This document shows, in pieces, positions 44,601 through 53,568 of a stretch of DNA of 64,000 nucleotides (position 1 is its first letter; every line of letters starts with the position of its first letter). The translations under genes and the position numbers were made by a program. The stretch lies in assembly GCA_020284085.1 (NCBI GenBank), contig JACEVL010000972.1, positions 144,204 through 208,203 of the forward strand. Direction: 5' to 3'. Below the pieces are notes generated by a model. It searched no databases. It saw nothing but the letters and a program-made list of their open reading frames with translations, and was not told where the DNA came from. The stretch comes from Aporrectodea caliginosa (Eukaryota > Annelida > Clitellata > Crassiclitellata > Lumbricidae).

Positions 44601-47208
44601 ATGAAATTCCAGTTCTTAGCAACATTAACATCACATAATCTAGATCACAGCTGGGACTATTATTACGAAGCGGACAAAAATTGGGTCACTGACCTAGATT
44701 ATGTTTGTGGCTATGATTTTACATCTGGGACCCTTGCAGGTCAGATCAGTTTTAGTCCCGTTTCTTTTGTGGACTACTGTTGTAATGAAACGAAAACGAG
44801 TTAATTCAATAAAGAGAACTTGCAATTTATGTTTCTTGTAAATGACTAAAAACAACACCGAGAACGATGCATTTGGCTTTGTTTACGTTTGCACTGTTGA
44901 AAGCTCTGACCTGCTGTAAGTAAGTAAGTAAGTATATCCTTTATTGAAAAACCAACTGCTAACCGCATTTTGGTGTACAAAGATCATCAAATATAAAAAA
45001 ATTAAGTATAAAGCATCCGTATGACAAATGTTTTACGAGATAGAGAGTTTGCCTTAGGTATTATTCTATTGTGGGTTCTGGGGCGTAGCGAGTATGAAAC
45101 AGTTTTCACGGGAGGCAGTAATTGAGTGCCCAGATGTCAGTGTAATCTAAAAATATATGGCCACATACATCGCCCAGCGCCCGCAATGTTTCAGAAAAGA
45201 CGATCTCCGATTGGCTGACACATTGCCGCTTCATATCCCTTCAGTAATAATAGTCCCAGATCACAGATTGTGCTTCCTGGTTAGTTTGCTCTTAAAGTTG
45301 TGCTGTAGGAAATTTCTAATTACAATTTCAATTATGATTACAACCTCAAACAGCATCTCAAAAGCACTACACCAAATGTGTTGTATTCAATTATTGAAAC
45401 TTCAGTGATGAATCTAACAGAAAACTATCCAAATACACATAGGTTCCTTTATATTTACAGTATGAATGCATCATTTTTTAGCCTTCAATGCATCCATTCA
45501 CATGCATGACATGGTGGCCTAATCTAATTACTTTTATATCGCTGTAATGCCTAGTGAACTTATGGCATGCATGGCCCGCACAAATCTTTTGGGCACACAG
45601 AATTCAAAGCACCCCAAATTTAAAACTTCGAAATACACAATAACTGTAGAAATCCACATTTGCTGTTATGAAAGATCTTATTTTAACAACTTTCTAAAAG
45701 CAGCGTGGATATGATGTCTTTTATTCCATTTTTAAAATGATATGAGAAAAACACTAAGCAAAATTCCGAGGGACACACGGGTGGTTTTTAAAATGATTTA
45801 TCGGCACTTTTGGCACAAACCCTTAAAAAGGTTTGCTACTCCTGGCCTAAGACATCAGTCAATAGTTAGCACGTTGGTCTGTAATTCAATGTTTGCGGGA
45901 TCCCATCTATAAGATGGATTTCATGTAACAACCATGGACAAATTGCTTGTGTACCACGCAGTGTTATTTCAGTTATAATGGTTTTTCAGTTACAGTTACA
46001 GTTATCTAATTTATGATTTTTCAGTTAAAGTTAACTGAAATCAGATTTTTCAGTTTCAGTTATGTTTTTTAATTTTTCAGTTACAGTTTCAGTTATTTCT
46101 CTTTATTTTTCAGTTATAACATCAGTTATTTTTTTCACAAGTCGTGACTAATGACACAATGACCACAAGTATTCTGAACAGTTACCAGGAATATTTACGC
46201 AGCAAATCAATGCGATTTAACGTATTGTCGGTTTACTTTAAGGAAACACGACGTTCCAGATAAACGCTCTGTTCCACTTTCGTGCACATAAATTTCCACA
46301 AACTGAGAAAACACGCTCAACATATGCTTTTTACTTTTCTACCACTACTTGGCTTAAACATTATTCTCGTAGTCGTGGATTGTTTTACGAATTTACGGTT
46401 TAGCGCCAATGACAACACAATGATTGTCAATGAACGGAAAAGGAACCGGAAGTGAAACAAACATAGAAAACTGAAAAGGAACCATAAGTGAAACTAGCAT
46501 ATAAAACTTAAAAGAAACCAGAAGTGAAACTAGCATAGAAAACTTAAAAGAAACCAGAAGTGAAATGAGTATATAAAACTGACCGTAGACTAGAGTAGGA
46601 TTACCATTGAAAAAGTAAGAAAAACACTCATGTTTTATGTTTTTTTTTTCAGTTAACTTTTGTTAGTTTTTTCAGTTATACAGTTTTCGACATTTTTTTT
46701 CAGTTACTATTACAGTTTCAGTTATTCAGCATCTCTTTTTCAGTTTCAGTTACAGTAAACTACAGTTAACTGCAAGACATTTTTCAGTTATTTTGCTATT
46801 TCAGTTACAGTTACAGTTAATAGAAATAACACTGGTACCACGTGCATCTCTGACCAAGCAACATAATAATTTAGAACAAGCATAAACTGGGAAATAAAAT
46901 GTTCAGCAAGTTCTGACATACAGTGGCCTTCTGTCCAGGACCTCAGGATTCACCCATTGGCAGCTCCAAGGCTTACATAAAGGAAATGCGCACCTGTTTC
47001 CCTAGGAACATTGGAGCCTTACTTCACTATTAACCTTGACCTCTCAATAGATTAGGGCAAATAAGAAAATCCTCACAATATTATTACTAACTTGTACAAG
47101 AGAATGTATTTCATTTTATACCAAAGATCACAGATAACTGATGCAAATCATTCTCTGATACTCACCAAAAAGAAAGAAGAAACATACTGCTGTGACATTC
47201 AGCTTCAT
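38537..47208 (-). CDS. Gene 4: two-Ig receptor, opposite strand
   Basis: Minus-strand exons: signal peptide from ATG at 47208 to 47166, V-like Ig 44415-44122, second Ig 43113-42775, TM 38683-38537; all phase 1 with GT/AG sites. The assembled part is 274 codons. The layout matches gene 1 (two Ig domains), and gene 4 runs towards gene 3. The tail exon was not found, so signalling type is unknown. Introns contain a satellite-bearing DNA transposon, CR1/L2 LINE pieces, a 609-bp MITE and a hAT MITE. Expression cannot be judged from sequence. Confidence 0.78.
38935..39255. repeat. Tandem repeat, ~36-bp unit
   Basis: About nine diverged units of the type AGAAGCTGGATTGATGAAAA plus TTTTTGCTTAAAT. The same unit recurs at 40085-40240 and 51045-51365. 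Confidence 0.88.
40085..40240. repeat. Tandem repeat, ~36-bp unit, second block
   Basis: Four units of the satellite seen at 38935-39255, same orientation, near the right end of the element. Confidence 0.82.
40880..41812 (+). mobile_element. CR1/L2-like LINE 3' fragments
   Basis: Two adjoining pieces. 40900-41106 encodes WLPIQQRVQFK, GVAPSYLR and SATAHSRTFR. 41107-41732 encodes VRDLRVFLDGGL, a 155-codon open frame with SFVLTRFNYCKGVLLGLP, LHWLPVADRVLVWK and APRIWNALLPS. These are the conserved C-terminal blocks of CR1/L2-type RTs. It ends with GCGCTTTATAAATG and an ACATT repeat tail. The order suggests two independent truncated copies. Confidence 0.8.
41813..42774. other. Gene 4 intron, no further exon seen
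   Basis: AT-rich intron sequence. A part near 42380-42470 resembles the SINE/LINE-tail sequence at 61565-61620. I looked for a third Ig exon like those of genes 2 and 3 and found none. Confidence 0.45.
42775..43113 (-). CDS. Gene 4 exon: second Ig domain
   Basis: 339 nt, acceptor TTTTAACAG, donor GCCA|GTAAGT, phase 1-1. Core: MCTAVITGN (Cys), RLLWEII (Trp), GVCRLSLVF (Cys). Several N-glycosylation sequons. The end ADNIPTYTV aligns with NNIPNFSY of gene 1. Confidence 0.87.
43114..44121. other. Gene 4 intron with LINE tail
   Basis: Around 43540-43600 a segment ending GCAATAGAAGTTACTAATT matches the LINE tail near 60990 (GCGATAGAAGTTACTAATA). No exon seen. Confidence 0.45.
44122..44415 (-). 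CDS. Gene 4 exon: V-like Ig domain
   Basis: 294 nt, acceptor TTTTTTAG, donor TTAG|GTAAGC, phase 1-1. Core: VMTCFTD (Cys), IKWFKN (Trp), MAGFYTC (G-x-Y-x-C). It starts GVHAFKG, and VHA looks like the signal-peptidase site when joined to the signal exon. Confidence 0.88.
44651..45259. mobile_element. 609-bp MITE with 7-bp target duplication
   Basis: Ends are perfect 16-bp inverted repeats CTGGGACTATTATTAC, and similarity continues more loosely for about 30 bp. Flanked by ATCACAG at 44644-44650 and 45260-45266. Contains a GTAAGTAAGTAAGTA tract with a LINE/SINE-like TTTATTG tail. It lies in gene 4's first intron. Confidence 0.8.
45267..45950. other. Gene 4 intron, decayed repeats
   Basis: No exon. 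AAAAAGGTTTGCTACTCCTG near 45827-45846 resembles a decayed hAT right end. Near 45860-45900 a tRNA-like GTTAGCACGTTGG followed by a GCGGGATCCC box suggests a small tRNA-derived SINE fragment. Confidence 0.4.
45959..46834. mobile_element. hAT-type MITE, 876 bp, CAGTTA-rich
   Basis: Starts CAGTGTTATTTC, ends GAAATAACACTG, 8-bp duplications GTACCACG at 45951-45958 and 46835-46842. Both ends carry many TTTTTCAGTTA and CAGTTACAGTTA units. The centre (46430-46590) has about four copies of a unit containing CCAGAAGTGAAACTAGCATA. Confidence 0.95.
47166..47208 (-). CDS. Gene 4 exon 1: signal peptide
   Basis: 43 nt from ATG to donor TTTTG|GTGAGT, phase 1. MKLNVTAVCFFFLFG joins GVHA of the next exon to make a textbook signal peptide (Lys, hydrophobic core, small residues before the cut). 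Confidence 0.8.
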
Positions 47209-47922
47209 TCCAAAGCCAATGTTAGGAATGGTAACAGACATCATCTTAGCTACATTCTGCTGATGGCAAGTCGTGTCCTTCTTTTTCTTCCCTGATGACA
47301 TGATTTTCTTGAATCCAAGTTTTCCTTGCTCTACCTTGTCTTTAGTTTCGGGCACTTCATCTTCCAGTAGGGCTTGTAAATTCGGTACTTTAGCTTTACC
47401 TACTGACTGAGATGCAGTGGTTGGTTGTCCTTCCTGCTGTGTACATAGTCTTTCTGTTTCCACTGGAGTGCTCTGTTTCCCTTCTTCCTGTGATGGATGG
47501 GTTGCTTTTACCTCCACACCAGAAAACTGAGAAGAGTTGACCGAAGTTTTCGCATTCAGCATCGTACCAGCCTCTTCTACGTTATCCTTTTCATCCTTCA
47601 GTGTGATAAATGAACTGGGATATAGATTCTCGTCAGTTGTCTTGCTCACTGTTGACTTGTCATCATCATCTTGACACGGATGGGCTCCACCGATTGGCTG
47701 GAGCAGATCACATTCTCCATTGTTCCGGAAATTAATTTCTAAATTCTTTGGGCTAAATTCCTCTTCAATGTTGCCATCATTTTTCAAGTCAATTTTCAAA
47801 GTCAACCCCAAGTTTTTATCCCAACTTTGTTTTCCATTCTGGAAGATCGCATGATCAGACATTTTCTGGAACTTGGACACCAACCACACAATGTCTTGGT
47901 TATCAAAAGATGAACTGCTCAC
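47166..47922 (-). CDS. Long ORF read-through into gene 4 signal exon
   Basis: A 252-codon open stretch on the minus strand begins right after an acceptor-like TTTGTAG (at 47923) and continues in frame through the gene 4 signal peptide to its donor. About 238 codons precede the MKLN start: hydrophilic, acidic and Ser/Lys/Gln-rich, with KIDLKNDG, EEEFSPKNLEINF and SSGKKKKD. Either it is a real upstream coding exon (an alternative N-terminus), an exon of another gene, or a fortuitously open 5' UTR. No domain recognised. Confidence 0.45.
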
Positions 47923-48149
47923 CTACAAACCACGACACAATGAACATACATGTATGCAAAAGTACAAGAAATGTCATACCAACATAATGCTGAAACTGAA
48001 CTTAGGGTAAACCTTTGCACCACAACTATAAATATATATGCGGTGCAAATTTTGGTATTCATTTTGAAAATATCGAAGTTATACAGATGCAGTGGTGTTT
48101 GATATTGTCCACATTCCAAATTAAAAGAAATCACTACGGTCAGTACAAA

Positions 48150-48260
48150 TTAGACTCTTAAAGACGCACTTTTTCAGCTGTTTGATGGCCACGTGTTGAG
48201 CGCTTCTGAGACTCTTAACTGACCAGTGTTTTATAAATGTCTTGTTACATTACATTAAAT
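48150..48260 (+). mobile_element. LINE 3' end fragment
   Basis: TTAAAGACGCACTTTTTCAG through TTTTATAAATG and TACATTACATT is nearly identical to 41704-41800, the 3' end of the 41-kb LINE; only the last 100 bp is present. Confidence 0.75.
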
Positions 48261-48492
48261 TCACGTCTTTTCATGAAGTCACGGAAGCCATTAATTCTGT
48301 GATTTAAGGCATTTGCCATGAAAGCAGTGAATTTTCTCAGATGTCATGATTTTTTCAGCAAAGTTTGTGAAATTAATGCAACACGATGTCAGGAACTGAT
48401 ATGCTTCATGCTTTGTAACGCAACAAATTACAATAAATTTAAAATAAAGGGTAAAAGTTTGCGACGGCTCGGTCGCCAATATGACCTACATA

Positions 48493-48547
48493 ACAATATG
48501 GCTACCCGAGATTGGGAAACAATATGGCTACCCGAGATTGGGAAACA
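48493..48547. repeat. 26-bp tandem duplication
   Basis: Two adjacent copies of AATATGGCTACCCGAGATTG plus GGAAAC. Confidence 0.85.
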
Positions 48548-48649
48548 ATAGAGTGCTCTAACCTACATCCCTTGTAAACTTGTACCAAATAAAGTAATAT
48601 TTGCAGATCTGTTTCATCCTCTACCTTCACCTCAATTGTCCATGCTTTT

Positions 48650-49206
48650 GTCTGTTCTCGAATTGACTAAATTGTAATTCTCTCCTTGTTGGCTTACCCA
48701 AGGTTCGTCTATCTCCTCTTCAGTCTGTACTGAATGCTGCTGCCAGACTTATAGCTCGCCTCCCTCGATTCTCTCACATCTCTACATTTATGGCTGAACA
48801 ACTTCATTGGCTACCTCTCTCTGTGCGCATCCAATTTAAAGTTCTCATTCTCATGCTCAGATCTCAACTGGGCCTTGCTCCAAAATATCTTTGTCACCAA
48901 ATTCTCCGCTCCCTCTCTGCCATGTCAAAGCATCCTCTCAGATCCTCTGACCGGCTTGACCTTTTTGTTCCCCGTGTTAGGACCACAATGGCTCAATCCA
49001 GATCCTTTGTGTGCATAGGTCCCTCTCCATGGAATCGACTTCCTCCTTCTCTACGCTCTACAATCCTCTCTAGTAGCATCTCTACCTCTTTCTCTCACCT
49101 TAAAACCTTCCTTTTTCCTCGGAGTACCTCGCACTGGGAGCGCTTCTGAAAGGCTTATGCTATGAGAAGCGCTTTATAAATGATCAAATACAATACAATA
49201 CAATAC
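48650..49206 (+). mobile_element. CR1/L2-like LINE 3' fragment
   Basis: Encodes QSVLNAAARLIA, then an open 119-codon frame (48790-49149) with LHWLPLSVRIQFKVLI, GLAPKYL and GPSPWNRLPPSLRS. Ends GCGCTTTATAAATG and an AATAC repeat tail. Confidence 0.82.
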
Positions 49207-49346
49207 AGTCACACGATCGTCGATGATGTTCACTCAATACAATATACAAAACAAATTAAAATTTATAGCGTACTTCAACAAGACAGATCTTGCCCGAGAG
49301 AACGTTTCGCTCCACTCCTAGTCATAGTGCAATGTGAATAGATGAG

Positions 49347-50875
49347 GACACCGGAAGATTCCCGGTGGGCCGCCAGGACCGGTGATATAATAATTTAATC
49401 AATTTAGTACAGATGATACAGGTTTTTTTACAAAAAATTGCGGCATCGGTTAACCGGTTTTAGTTTCGGTTAACCGGTTTGTAAATTAACTGAAAAAGAG
49501 CAATGCATACTTACTTACCTACAGTGCTCCGTACAGCCAGCGGCCGCCATGTTAGATAAGAATTTACATCTTCCATTCTACTTCCGGCGTCTTCCACTGA
49601 GTTTGTTTTGATAAAATTTCTTTTAAATTTGTTAGTTAGTAATAAGTAATATTAATTAAATAAGATATGTTACGGTTATGAGTGATATAAATCCGAAACG
49701 TAAATGTAAAGGTGGTGCGGAGAAAGTAAGAGATAAGAAACTAAAGATTCTTGGTAAAGATGGAGCTAAATGCCGAAATCTAGTCGATTTATTTAAAGCC
49801 ACTCCAATTCAAACTGAAGACACCAGCTCTCAACAAACACCTTCTGCAAGTAAACAACCCGACACAAATCGAAACGATGAAAACAATCAGCATTCGGTCC
49901 AATCAGTCGTGCCAACAAACTTTATTCCCACCTTACATTTAGAAAATGTTACGGAGCCGTCGGAGTTAACTGACAACACAACGCTGGCAGTGGCAGATCT
50001 AAATGCCGAGAATGATAGTTCAGAAGAAGTGACAGAAACTTCAGTTATCGATGATAAAAACACCAGTTACTATTTCAAACGTCCTCGACAGAATACTTTA
50101 CAATCGTTTTTTAAATTTCACCCAATACAACCTAGTGTGAGTGAAACTGATCTACCATTTACAAATGCGTATCGGGTATTTTTCAGAAGCAATGGTATCA
50201 ATAGGAATTGGGTGTCATACTGTAAAGAATCTAAAGCATTGTTTTGCACAGTATGCTTAGCATATGGCAAGACTGACGATATGAACTCATTCACAACGGG
50301 AATGAATTCCTGGAAACATGTGCATCAAAGAATAGAGGAACATGAAAACAGCAAATATCACGAGAAGTGTGTGGAAGCTCATTTAATGTCTGTAAGTGGA
50401 AGAGACATTGATAGCATTTTATTCTCTCAGCAAAGTAAACGAAGGTACCAAGAAGTTCAAGAAAAGAGACAAGTGCTGGAAAGAGTAATTGAGATTCTGA
50501 AAATGATTGGAAAACGTGGTCTCAGTTATCGGTCAAAAAATGATGCTGCATATACATTAAACGACGATACAATCGATCATGGAAATTTCTTGGAAATATT
50601 ATTATTAAACAGCAATAATACCATCACAGTGAGTCCGAATAAATTGATTTATAACTTGAGTTGACGCATTCTTAATATTTTATATATAATTATAAATTAT
50701 ATATGCGATTTATCGTTTTTTGTTATTGCATAATGTAATTTGTAAAGTGACCCATGACTTTGGAGGTCACTGGCCCTCGGGTATGCATGAAAAAATGCAC
50801 AAAGAAAATAAAAGTCATGAAGTTAGGGCCGCTTTTTTTTTTCCCGGGCCGCTTGAACTCCCCAGTCCACCCCTG
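49347..50875 (+). mobile_element. Internally and 5'-deleted hAT transposon
   Basis: The right end reads GAACTCCCCAGTCCACCCCTG, the complement of a CAGGGGTGGAC hAT terminus. The left terminus is missing. Exact 26-bp direct repeats starting GTCATAGTGCAATGTG flank it at 49321-49346 and 50876-50901; the first 8 bases suit a hAT duplication and the other 18 look like extra host sequence. It carries the N-terminal half of a hAT transposase gene. Confidence 0.75.
49678..50664 (+). CDS. hAT transposase, N-terminal half (TTF/ZMYM1-like)
   Basis: 328 codons, ATG to TGA. The N-terminus is Lys/Ser/Thr-rich. QNTLQSFF (residues about 140-147) fits the PCNA-binding PIP consensus Q-x-x-L-x-x-F-F. Residues about 160-240 form a TTF-type zinc finger: RSNGINRNWVSYC, LFCTVCLAYG, GMNSWKHVHQRIEEHE and KYHEKC. 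The catalytic RNase H domain and C-terminal hAT dimerisation domain of full-length relatives (about 700-900 residues) are absent, so it cannot transpose by itself. A DNA-binding repressor role is possible but unsupported. Confidence 0.8.
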   Translation: MSDINPKRKCKGGAEKVRDKKLKILGKDGAKCRNLVDLFKATPIQTEDTSSQQTPSASKQPDTNRNDENNQHSVQSVVPTNFIPTLHLENVTEPSELTDNTTLAVADLNAENDSSEEVTETSVIDDKNTSYYFKRPRQNTLQSFFKFHPIQPSVSETDLPFTNAYRVFFRSNGINRNWVSYCKESKALFCTVCLAYGKTDDMNSFTTGMNSWKHVHQRIEEHENSKYHEKCVEAHLMSVSGRDIDSILFSQQSKRRYQEVQEKRQVLERVIEILKMIGKRGLSYRSKNDAAYTLNDDTIDHGNFLEILLLNSNNTITVSPNKLIYNLS

Positions 50876-51044
50876 GTCATAGTGCAATGTGAATAGATGA
50901 GTTTTTAATTTTGTTTTAAATTGAGTAACAGATGTGCACTGGCGAACTCAAGTTGGGGAGACTGTTCCATTCTAAGCGTCCTGAGACAGAGAAAGCACGA
51001 TTTTGAAACTTCCGGTTTGTGCAAAGTACGGTAAAATCCTCTCA

Positions 51045-51365
51045 CTAACTCGAAGTGGGATTGATGAAACTATTTCTGTCTTTAAATAGAAGTTGGATTG
51101 ATGGAAATAATTTTACCAGTAAATAGAAGGTGGATTGATGAAACTTAGTTTTTGATGCAATAGAAGCTGGATTGAAGAAAATAATTGTTTCCGTAAGTAG
51201 AAGCTGGACCCATGAGAATAGATCTTTGCCTAAATAAAAGTTCCATTGATGAAAAATATTTTTCTGGTTAAATAGAAGTTGGGTCATTTTTTTAATTAAA
51301 TCGAAGCTGGATTGATTAAAAAATTCTTGATGAAATGGATGCAGGATTGATTAATTATAGTTATG
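51045..51365. repeat. Tandem repeat related to the 38.9-kb satellite
   Basis: About eight diverged units with AGAAGCTGGATTGATGAAA-type cores, like 38935-39255. Here no GGACTGTTCATCA inverted termini were found. Confidence 0.78.
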
Positions 51366-51587
51366 ATAGACATAGGTACAGTGTTTACTTACCAACCTCA
51401 AGTACGGCATTGAAGACATTAGAATAATTTAGCAACCTAAACTACCTAAACTAAATTAAAATAGAAATAAACATAAATCGAAAAGCTAAAATTTTTGATG
51501 CACGACGTTTACACCGACATTTTGTTGCAAAATTACATAAACTACATACACAGTGACGTATGACGTTTGTTTTTTATAATAATAATA

Positions 51588-51810
51588 ATAATAATAATAA
51601 TCTTTTCTTTATTGAAGCGCCTGACAAACGCACTGCGCTGTACATTTACATGTTATGCAATTGAAACAATCTTAACTACTAACAGAACAGACAGCTTGCA
51701 ATACAACGGCGCTAATAGCAGCCTACCAAGCATATCCGCCCAACGGGGGCTCGAACTCGGTACCTCTCGGTCTCTGTGCCATATGTTATCCAATGCGCCA
51801 CGGTCCCCCG
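51588..51810 (-). mobile_element. tRNA-derived SINE
   Basis: On the minus strand it starts GGGGGACCGTGGCGCATTGG (A-box region), has a B-box-like GAGTTCGAGCC about 40 bases later, a tRNA-unrelated body, and an AATAAAG then TTATTATT tail. The body recurs at 58098-58178. Confidence 0.82.
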
Positions 51811-52579
51811 CAATTTACCTAATTTTTTACGTTATCGTTTCGTCAGATCTTAGTAAATAAAATTGCGCTTTCATGACGTGCATTTGCTGTGAGTTTTGTC
51901 AATTTTTTTTCAAAATCTTACTTAAATTGGAGCTCTTTGCGTTAATCCCTCAAAAGTTGTCATCTTCTCCAGCATCCGAACACAGTTCAAACAAAGTTTA
52001 AACTTTTCGATCGTAATCGTAATCGTAAACTCGGAACTTCTACAGCGCCCACAAAAGCGAAGTCGCTGTGAGAAAACACGCTGTAGGCTATTTAGGAATT
52101 GCAACAAGTTAAAACCTACCGAACTAACCGATGCAGACCACAGTTGTTTGACAGAAACGCAAAACGAAGATCACATAAACTAAACCAACCGAAATTGAAT
52201 AATACGACGCCGAATAAGAAGAAACGGCGATGGCTGCCTCGGGTGCTGCAGCTGCTGCCCTTCGGCTTGAAGTGCCGCGCGTGCGTGCCTCTGTCTAAGA
52301 AAGGATAACGGCACGGAATCAAGTACGTTAAAGTTTTGCAATTACTTCAAAAGCCAAGGCTACAAACGGAGTAGGGATTAAAGTAAGCATAGAAGTATAA
52401 AGCCATTGTCAACAATGCCTTAAAATTAATATGTTATTCTTGCCTTTGTCGTTTTACGTCTTCGTACTTTGTCTATTGCGACTGTCCTGCTTCCACGTGC
52501 GATGGCCTAAACATACGATCGCCCAACGACCTTGCGATCGCCTGATGAAGCCACAACAGTCCACCATCGAGAGCACAAT
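51811..52579. other. Intergenic, no supported gene
   Basis: A GC-richer stretch at 52225-52310 contains an ATG followed by 21 codons (alanine-rich) and a stop; no continuation found. Nothing else recognised. Confidence 0.4.
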
Positions 52580-53568
52580 ATATCGAGGGGTTAAAGCAAG
52601 AACGCACCAACTTCAATTTTTACAGTTTTAGAGATAAGTGTTCTAGGACGTTAAGATGGTCAATATCTATTAGAGTAATATCGCACCAACTCGGTAGAAG
52701 CGTTGTAAATAGGTTTTTCTGGACGTTTTCATTAGGACTATCTTCGCAATCGCAAGTATATTTCCTGCAGTAAAGCACCATCACACATGGTGCAAGGAAC
52801 TTGTTTTCCAATTTCAGTAAGAATGCAGTACTTCTAAATGATGCACTCTTGCATTCAGATTCTTGATTAATTGATACAAAGGCATTAGATTAAACATAGA
52901 TGGTGCGTTATTGCGCTTCTAGAACTCTTAAATAATTTCAATCTCAGCGTGTTACGACGGATAGCTATAGACCGATTGACTCTACAAAATTAATTTAATG
53001 AAGCAAAATACGAATTATAAAATCGCGACAAAGATTTCATAATACAATTTTAAGGTCAGTAAGTCGGTTGGTTGTCGGTTATTAATAACACTCGTGATTA
53101 AAAAGTATTTTCTCTAACTTTTAGGAATAGTTTTAGACTGAGTGTTATAATTATTTTGAGAGCGAGCGATAATACAGTGAATTTGTTTGCTTGGTTGAAA
53201 ATAATTACTGTACTACCAGACTTGGACATGCATAGCCCTTGATTTAAGTAGGTTTTCTCATTTTAAAACTATTTTTGATTATTATATTTTATTTCTATCA
53301 CTACAGATAGTGGCATCTTCCTTATGCAGAAGTCTGTGTATTGTTAACTTTATTGGACAGTTTTGCGTTCCACTGCCGCATTAAGTCTTATAGCGCGTAT
53401 AATCATAATCTCGACATTTCCACAGCATGTAATATCTCTCTGTGAAATAAGTTGTTTCTTTGTGAGACTTGCTACTATTTCATAATGCTACCATGCTTAG
53501 TTGACTGAACCCTTAGAAAATTAATAGAACTCCATCTTAAAATGCAATGCAACCATGATTTTTTCAGG

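Noticed and set aside
44869..44917. Plus-strand signal-peptide-like exon (MHLALFTFALLKALTC then GTAAGT)
   Set aside because: It lies wholly inside the 609-bp MITE, the donor is part of a GTAAG microsatellite, and no plus-strand Ig exon follows.
52226..52310. Start of a host gene (alanine-rich codons after ATG in a GC-rich patch)
   Set aside because: Stops after about 22 codons with no convincing donor or downstream exon.
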